NCBI GenBank assembly: GCA_963835705.1
Contig: CAWIGR010000022.1
Span: 1-64,000 of the forward strand
Source: JACVRW01 sp963835705
GTDB taxonomy: Bacteria; Actinomycetota; Thermoleophilia; Solirubrobacterales; Thermoleophilaceae
Reading direction: 5' to 3'
Length of the DNA stretch: 64,000 nucleotides
Part shown: piece by piece, positions 59,434-64,000 of the stretch
Layout of the letters: each line of letters opens with the position of its first letter
Position numbering within the stretch: position 1 is the first letter of the stretch
Notes under the pieces: generated by a model
The model's database searches: none
What the model saw: the letters and a program-made list of their open reading frames with translations, nothing else
Told to the model about the DNA's origin: nothing
Program-made: the position numbers and the translations under genes

Positions 59434-61966
59434 ATGAAGACGCGGTTGCTCACGATCCTGCTCGCGACAGGCTGCCTCGTCGCAGCCGCCTTCACCGGCT
59501 TCACGTTCCCGGCGGCCGCTCAGACGCAGACCGTCCCCGTGCAGCTCCCCAGCGGCGAGATCGTTCAGGTGACGGTCGACGTCCCGCCCGGCAGCACGCT
59601 CGACGACATCCAGCTCCCCGGCACGCCGGTCGAGCCGCCCCCCGCTCCCACGACGCCCGCCCCTCCCACCACCCCGACGCCCGCCCCTCCCACCACCCCG
59701 ACGCCCCCGGCTCCGAAGCCGGCCCCGAAGCCCGAGCCGACCAAGCCCGCTCCGGCCCCCACCCCCGAGCCCGATCCGCCCAGCTCCGGCGGCGGCACAC
59801 CGCAGGAGCTGACCGACAGCGGCGAGGCGATCAAGAAGAAGCGGGACAAGATCCGCAAGATCAGCGGTGAGGTTGAGGCTCCAGTTGAGGATGAGGGTGA
59901 GAGAGGCAGGAAGAAGCCTCGCCGCGACCGGGACGACGGGCGCGATCGCGACGGCCGGGCCGAGCTGCGCAATTCCGATGGCACGCCGACGCCCGCCAAC
60001 CCCGGGTTCATCGATGCGTTGCCGGGTCCGTCGTCGGCGTCGGGGGTGCCGAATTTCATCATTCGCAAGTTCAGGGTGCCGCCGTTTCTGTTGCCGATCT
60101 ATCAGGCGGCGGGGATCGAGTACGGCATCCGCTGGGAGATCCTGGCGGCGGTCAACGAGATCGAGACCGATTACGGGCGCAACCTGAACGTGTCGAGCGC
60201 GGGGGCGGTGGGCTGGATGCAGTTCATGCCGTCGACCTGGGCCGCCTACGGCACCGATGCGAACAAGGACGGCCGCAAGGATCCCTACAACCCGGTCGAC
60301 GCGATCTTCGCCGCGGCGCGCTATCTGAAGGCGGCCAACTACGAGAACGACGTCAGGGCGGCGATCTGGGCCTACAACCACGCCGACTGGTACGTCGACT
60401 CGGTGCTGCTTAGGGCCAGGCTGATCGCCGGCGTGCCGGCCGACCTGATCGGCTCGCTGACCGGGCTGACCGAAGGCCGCTTCCCCGTCTACGCCCGAGC
60501 CCGCTACGCCGACGACCTGGCCGAGCAGCAGCTGCTCAAGCGGGTGCAGCAGGGCCAGAACGCCGCCAACGTGGTGGAGTCCTCGGACGAGCGCCGCTCG
60601 GTCGACATCTTCGCCAAGGCCGACGCCCCGGTCATCGCGGTCAACGACGGCGAGATCAAGAAGATCGGCCGCAACAGCGAGCTGGGGCGCTACGTCGTGC
60701 TGCAGGACGTGTACGGCAACCGCTACACCTACTCGCAGCTGGGGTCGGTGGCGCGTGTCTTCCCGGTGCCGCGCGAGGGCGCCTACGACGCGAAGCGCTC
60801 CGCGCGCGCGGTGAAGGCCAACGGCGACGATCCGCTGCCGGGCGCGCCGGCCTCTGCGGGCCGCCAGACTCGACGACTCCGATCGCGAGCCGGAGCGTAC
60901 CGCGGCGCGGCGCCCGAGTCACACGACGCGCCGCAGGCCAGCGCCCCGGTCAAGCAGCGCCTGTTTGCCCACCCGTCGATGGAGGGTGCGCGCCAGGCCG
61001 GCGGCCTCGAGCAGCTGCTCGACCGAAGGGCGCGCCGCGACGGCAGCTACGAGGTCTACCAAGAACTACTTCTCGCGTCCCTTCGGGCTCGACCCGAGCA
61101 AGGTCACGCTGCGCCGCCTGAAGGAAGGGTCGCGCGTGATCGGCGGCACGATCATCGGCCGCGTCGGCCGCACCCTGCCCGGCAGGGCGGCGCACCTGGA
61201 CTTCTCGATCCGCCCGGCCGGCCGCGGCGCGCCCAAGATCGACCCGAAGCCGATCCTCGACGGCTGGAAGCTGCTGGAGGCCACCGCCATCTACCGCGCC
61301 TCCGGCCGCAACGCGCTGCACGGCGACGACGTGCCCGGCATGTCGATCGGGCAGGTCATGCTGCTGCCCAAGCCGCAGCTCGAGCGGCGCGTGCTGGCCG
61401 ACGAGCGCATCGAGATCTACGACTGCGGCCGCGACGACGTCCGCTCCGGCCAGATCGACCGGCGCGTGCTGGCCACGCTGGCCTTCCTGGCCGAGTCGGG
61501 CCTGCGGCCCTCGGTCACGAGCCTCAAGTGCGGCCACGGCTACTACACGAGCTCCGGCAACGTCTCCCACCACTCCTCGGGCAACGCCGTGGACATCGCC
61601 AAGATCAACGGCATGCCGATCCTCGGCCACCAGGAGGCGGGCGGGATCACCGAGCAGACGGTCCGGCGGCTGATGCAGCTGCAGGGCACGGTGGCCCCCG
61701 CCCAGATCATCTCGCTGTTCGAGATCGGCGGCGCCACCTTCGCGATGGCCGACCACGCCGACCACATCCATGTCGGCTTCCAGCCGATGTTCGGCGCCAA
61801 CCGGAAGCTCGGCAGGCAGGCGTTGGCCGTCCTGAACCCCGGCCAGTGGGACGACCTGCTCACGCGCCTGAGCGAGATCGAGAACCCGGTCGTGCCGACG
61901 GCGCCGTCCAAGTTCGCGCTGCCCGTCGACGAAGGGCGCGCCAGCGACGCCCACCTGGGCGAATAG
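59434..61966 (+). CDS. Secreted cell-wall hydrolase: lytic transglycosylase, M23-like and C-terminal peptidase-like domains, one frameshift
   Basis: ATG 59434 after AGGGAGGA. Signal peptide MKTRLLTILLATGCLVAAAF to AAA-QT, then a Pro/Thr-rich linker with 24-bp DNA repeats. SLT domain: IRWEILAAVNEIETDYGRNL and SAGAVGWMQFMPSTWAAYGT, with catalytic Glu in NEIETDYG. Next, an M23-like segment: DAPVIAVNDGEIKKIGRNSE, YVVLQDVYGNRYTYSQLGSV. At about 61058 one extra C (TACCAAGAAC) breaks the frame; it resumes KNYFSRPFGLDPSKVTLRRL. The last domain has HHSSGNAVDIAKINGMPILG and DHADHIHVGFQPMFGANRKL, a HxxxxxxxD...HxH pattern like M15/VanY peptidases. Joined length is about 840 residues. Confidence 0.82.
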
Positions 61967-62023
61967 GCCACGCCGGACGCACCCGCCCCCTTCGGCTTCG
62001 TCCAACTCGAGTTCGGCTTCCTG

Positions 62024-62821
62024 TTGGGACCGCCCGACGGGAGCTACCTGGTGCGCTCGAGCCCGGACAGGCCGCTCGACGCGGTCCTGGTGCTGAGCAC
62101 TCTCGGCGCCCCGGAGCGGCGCCGCCTCCGCGGGCGGCGCGGCCGCGCGGTCGACGAGGCGGAACCGGAGCCGGTGCCGACCTCACGGGCCTCGGTCGTG
62201 CGCCCGGAGCCCTTCGGCTCGCGCGAGGAGGCGGGCGCATGGCTCGCGACGGTGCGAGGGAACGACTCGGCAACGACGGAGGAGCTCGAGCGGGCGCTGC
62301 GCGTCTTGAACCGCGCCCTGCGCGCCTTTCGGGCCGCCACGGCCGACCCCTGGCTGTCCGAGCTCTCAGCCGAGCGGGCGCTGGTGGCCCGGATCGGATA
62401 CGGCCGCGGCGAGGCGGTGGCCGAGGGCCGCTTCGGCGAGGCACTGGAACTGCCTCGGGCGGCGGCGCGGCGGGTGAAGCGGTCGATGGAGGCGCCCGAG
62501 GAGCGCTTCGCCGCCTTGGTCGGCGCGCGCGAGCGGGCGCTGGCGGGCGAGGAGCTGGTGCTGCGCGCCCGCGCCGACCTGGCTGCGGAGCGCCCGCGCG
62601 AGGCCGCGCTGCAGGCGCGCGTGGCGCTGGAGGCGCTTCTGGTGGAGTTGCCTCGGGAGGGGGCTCTGGGCGAGTTGCGGGGTTCCGTCGCCGAGGCGGC
62701 CAACGCGGCCCTGCGCGGAGATCTCGACGCGGCTGAAACGGCGAGCATCGAGGAGGCGGTCGAAGCGATGGAGGCGGCCCTGCGGCGGCACCGGCTGCGC
62801 GGTTGGGAGGGGGGTGGGTAA
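62024..62821 (+). CDS. Helical protein of unknown function downstream of the hydrolase
   Basis: 265 residues from a TTG at 62024. The frame is open back to the hydrolase stop and the codons before the TTG (PFGFVQLEFGFLLGPPDGSY) look coding, so the true start or a frameshift lies upstream. The N-terminal part has a small beta region (SYLVRSSPDRPLDAVLVLST); the rest is Ala/Glu/Arg-rich helix (EELERALRVLNRALRAFRAA, ERALAGEELVLRARADLAAE). No signal or membrane segment. It ends inside the palindromic element copy 2. Function is unknown. Confidence 0.6.
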   Translation: MGPPDGSYLVRSSPDRPLDAVLVLSTLGAPERRRLRGRRGRAVDEAEPEPVPTSRASVVRPEPFGSREEAGAWLATVRGNDSATTEELERALRVLNRALRAFRAATADPWLSELSAERALVARIGYGRGEAVAEGRFGEALELPRAAARRVKRSMEAPEERFAALVGARERALAGEELVLRARADLAAERPREAALQARVALEALLVELPREGALGELRGSVAEAANAALRGDLDAAETASIEEAVEAMEAALRRHRLRGWEGGG

Positions 62822-62860
62822 TCCCAATGCTCGTATGCGGTACTGGGATTACCCACCCCC
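62810..62860. repeat. 51-bp palindromic element, copy 2
   Basis: GGGGGTGGGTAATCCCA (62810-62826) and TGGGATTACCCACCCCC (62844-62860) form a perfect 17-bp stem around a 17-nt loop. The whole element is the exact reverse complement of 36534-36584. It fills the space between two convergent genes, covering the stop codon of one and ending just before the stop of the other, so it probably works as a bidirectional terminator here. Confidence 0.8.
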
Positions 62861-62861
62861 C

Positions 62862-64000
62862 TCAGTTCAAGGTCCGCCGCGCCACCCGGCGGGCCAGGGA
62901 CGCCTCCGGCGCCAGCACCACCGCCACCCCCTCATTGCTGTCGTTCACGGCGCCCGCGCCATCGAGCCGCCTGACCGTTCGCCGCGCGGCCGCGGCGAAC
63001 TCCGCCGCGTCCCGCGGCGTGTCCCAGGCCCAGGCCATGACGAGCAGGTCGCCGCCGCCCGGCAGCCGCCAGAGCTCGAACGTGCTCCCGCCCCACCCCG
63101 CAGCCGCCTCCTCGGAGCGTCCGCGGCCGTTCGCCTCCTGGAGGAACTGCGCGGTGTCGAACTCGCCGAGGTCGCCGCGGGCGATCAGGCGGGCGCCGCC
63201 GGGCAGCTCGGCCCGGTGGCCGCGCAGCGCGACCCGGGCGGGCCGCTCGCCGGCCTCGTACTTGCGCGGGTGCATGACCTGCTCGCTCGACACCGGGGCA
63301 TCCGCGCCGAACGCCCGGTCCACCGCCGCCCAGCCGCCCCGGCCCTGGATCCGGTTCACGAAAGCGGCCCCGGCCACGTACGGGAACAGGAGCCCCTCGC
63401 GCACGTAGCGCGGCAGGCCGCTCGAGGCGGGCAGTGCCACATCCTCCAGCTGCTCCAGCACCTGGCGGCGCACGTCCGCCGGCAGCTCCCGCCCCCCACC
63501 CTGGGTGAGCGCGAGGTAGTCCACCATCGCCAGCGTGGCCGAGCCCTCGCGGAGCGCCGCGCCGGCCACCGCCCGGTCACGCAGGAAGCCGCTCGCGCCG
63601 TGCGGCTCGATCCCGAAGCGCTGGTCCTCCAGCGCGTGCGTGAGCTCGTGCGCCAGCGTCACCTCGGCGAGAAAGCCCCCGATCGCGCCGCTCACGAGCG
63701 CCAGCGTGCCGGTGCGCGGGATGTAGTAGCCGGCCACCTCCTCGGACAGCGCCTCGCCGACCAGCTCGCGCAGCCGGGCGTCCGCCGGCAGCAGGCCGAG
63801 CATCCGCAGGAGGCGCTCCTCGATCCGCTGGCGCCGAAGCGACACGTAGTGGTCGAGCTCGCCGACGCTCGCCCGGCTCGCCTCCTCGGGGCTGACCAGG
63901 CGCACGCGCGGCAGCCGCTCGAAGTCCAGCTCGCGCACCCGCTCCACGCCGCGCGCGACCTCCTCCACGCGCCGCGTCACCTGCTCCGGCGAGGCGCCCT
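62862..64000 (-). CDS. Putative secreted zinc metalloprotease (HEXXH), N-terminus outside window
   Basis: At least 379 residues; the frame is open to the window edge, so start and any signal peptide are missing. The zinc motif is in LAEVTLAHELTHALEDQRFG (HELTH), with a likely third ligand Glu in ALREGSATLAMVDYLALTQ, a gluzincin-type layout. Later segments (FPYVAGAAFVNRIQGRGGWA, VDRAFGADAPVSSEQVMHPR) resemble family peptidases of unknown role found in Actinobacteria. The C-terminus AVNDSNEGVAVVLAPEASLA ends beside the palindromic element. Confidence 0.78.
   Translation of the reverse strand, partial: GASPEQVTRRVEEVARGVERVRELDFERLPRVRLVSPEEASRASVGELDHYVSLRRQRIEERLLRMLGLLPADARLRELVGEALSEEVAGYYIPRTGTLALVSGAIGGFLAEVTLAHELTHALEDQRFGIEPHGASGFLRDRAVAGAALREGSATLAMVDYLALTQGGGRELPADVRRQVLEQLEDVALPASSGLPRYVREGLLFPYVAGAAFVNRIQGRGGWAAVDRAFGADAPVSSEQVMHPRKYEAGERPARVALRGHRAELPGGARLIARGDLGEFDTAQFLQEANGRGRSEEAAAGWGGSTFELWRLPGGGDLLVMAWAWDTPRDAAEFAAAARRTVRRLDGAGAVNDSNEGVAVVLAPEASLARRVARRTLN

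Noticed and set aside
59640..59710. Short tandem repeat of about 24 bp as a regulatory or CRISPR-like element
   Set aside because: It encodes the Pro/Thr linker (PTTPTPAP) of the hydrolase and is in frame.

Overview
The window joins two unlike pieces of DNA. Positions 1 to about 7,190 are lower in GC, gene-poor and repeat-rich. They look like planctomycete (Gemmata-type) accessory DNA, a taxonomic guess from protein style rather than a database result. The rest, about 7,190-64,000, is very high-GC, densely packed core chromosome of an actinobacterium. Gene content (ClpC, type III pantothenate kinase, class III cyclase with MerR-like head, AbiEi/DUF559 proteins, nucleoside salvage locus) suggests Thermoleophilia/Solirubrobacterales, again by inference. 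Two truncated reading frames abut at about 7,190, so the join is either a chimeric assembly or a very recent non-homologous insertion.

Region 1 (1-7,190) is an array of small gene cassettes separated by eight attC-like sites of about 96 bp. Each site has 7-bp inverted outer cores, a long imperfect stem and, in the well-preserved ones, one unpaired base at a fixed place. This is the layout of integron cassettes, with no integrase in the window. Most cassette ORFs read on the minus strand and are small: a SUMF1-like protein, a tandem Clp N-domain protein, membrane proteins and unknowns. One attC is split by a 1,522-bp IS5/IS1182-like insertion sequence with 12-bp terminal inverted repeats and a TCA duplication. 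Nearly every cassette ORF carries one-base frameshifts although its codons are otherwise intact.

Region 2 (7,190-31,900, almost all minus strand) is housekeeping: fragments of a SARP regulator and a secreted protein, then clpC, lysS, greA, dus, an AbiEi/DUF559 endonuclease-like gene, coaX, and a type II fatty-acid operon (fabD-fabH-fabG-acpP-fabF-carboxyltransferase-SGNH hydrolase-fabI) joined largely by 4-bp stop/start overlaps. A DHA2 exporter, a GAF histidine kinase/NarL regulator pair, folate genes folP-folB-folK, an HAD phosphatase, ftsH and hpt follow.

Region 3 (32,100-48,100) is a nucleoside uptake and salvage locus: deoB facing deoC plus a full and a half aldehyde dehydrogenase; and upp facing a minus-strand operon of CYTH-cytidine deaminase fusion, purine nucleoside phosphorylase, deoA, BMP lipoprotein, ABC ATPase, two permeases and a conserved gene of unknown function. 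It lies between tilS and hpt-ftsH, genes that are adjacent in many bacteria.

Region 4 (48,100-64,000) holds a secreted duplicated protein, tilS coupled to a MerR/adenylate cyclase, an acyl-CoA-reductase-like double SDR, a beta-propeller secreted protein, a lipid cluster (acyltransferase, epimerase, two phasin-like coiled-coil proteins), a nucleoside phosphorylase, a three-domain cell-wall hydrolase and a partial secreted metalloprotease. Two perfect inverted copies of a 51-bp palindrome lie at 36.5 and 62.8 kb. No tRNA, rRNA or CRISPR was recognised.
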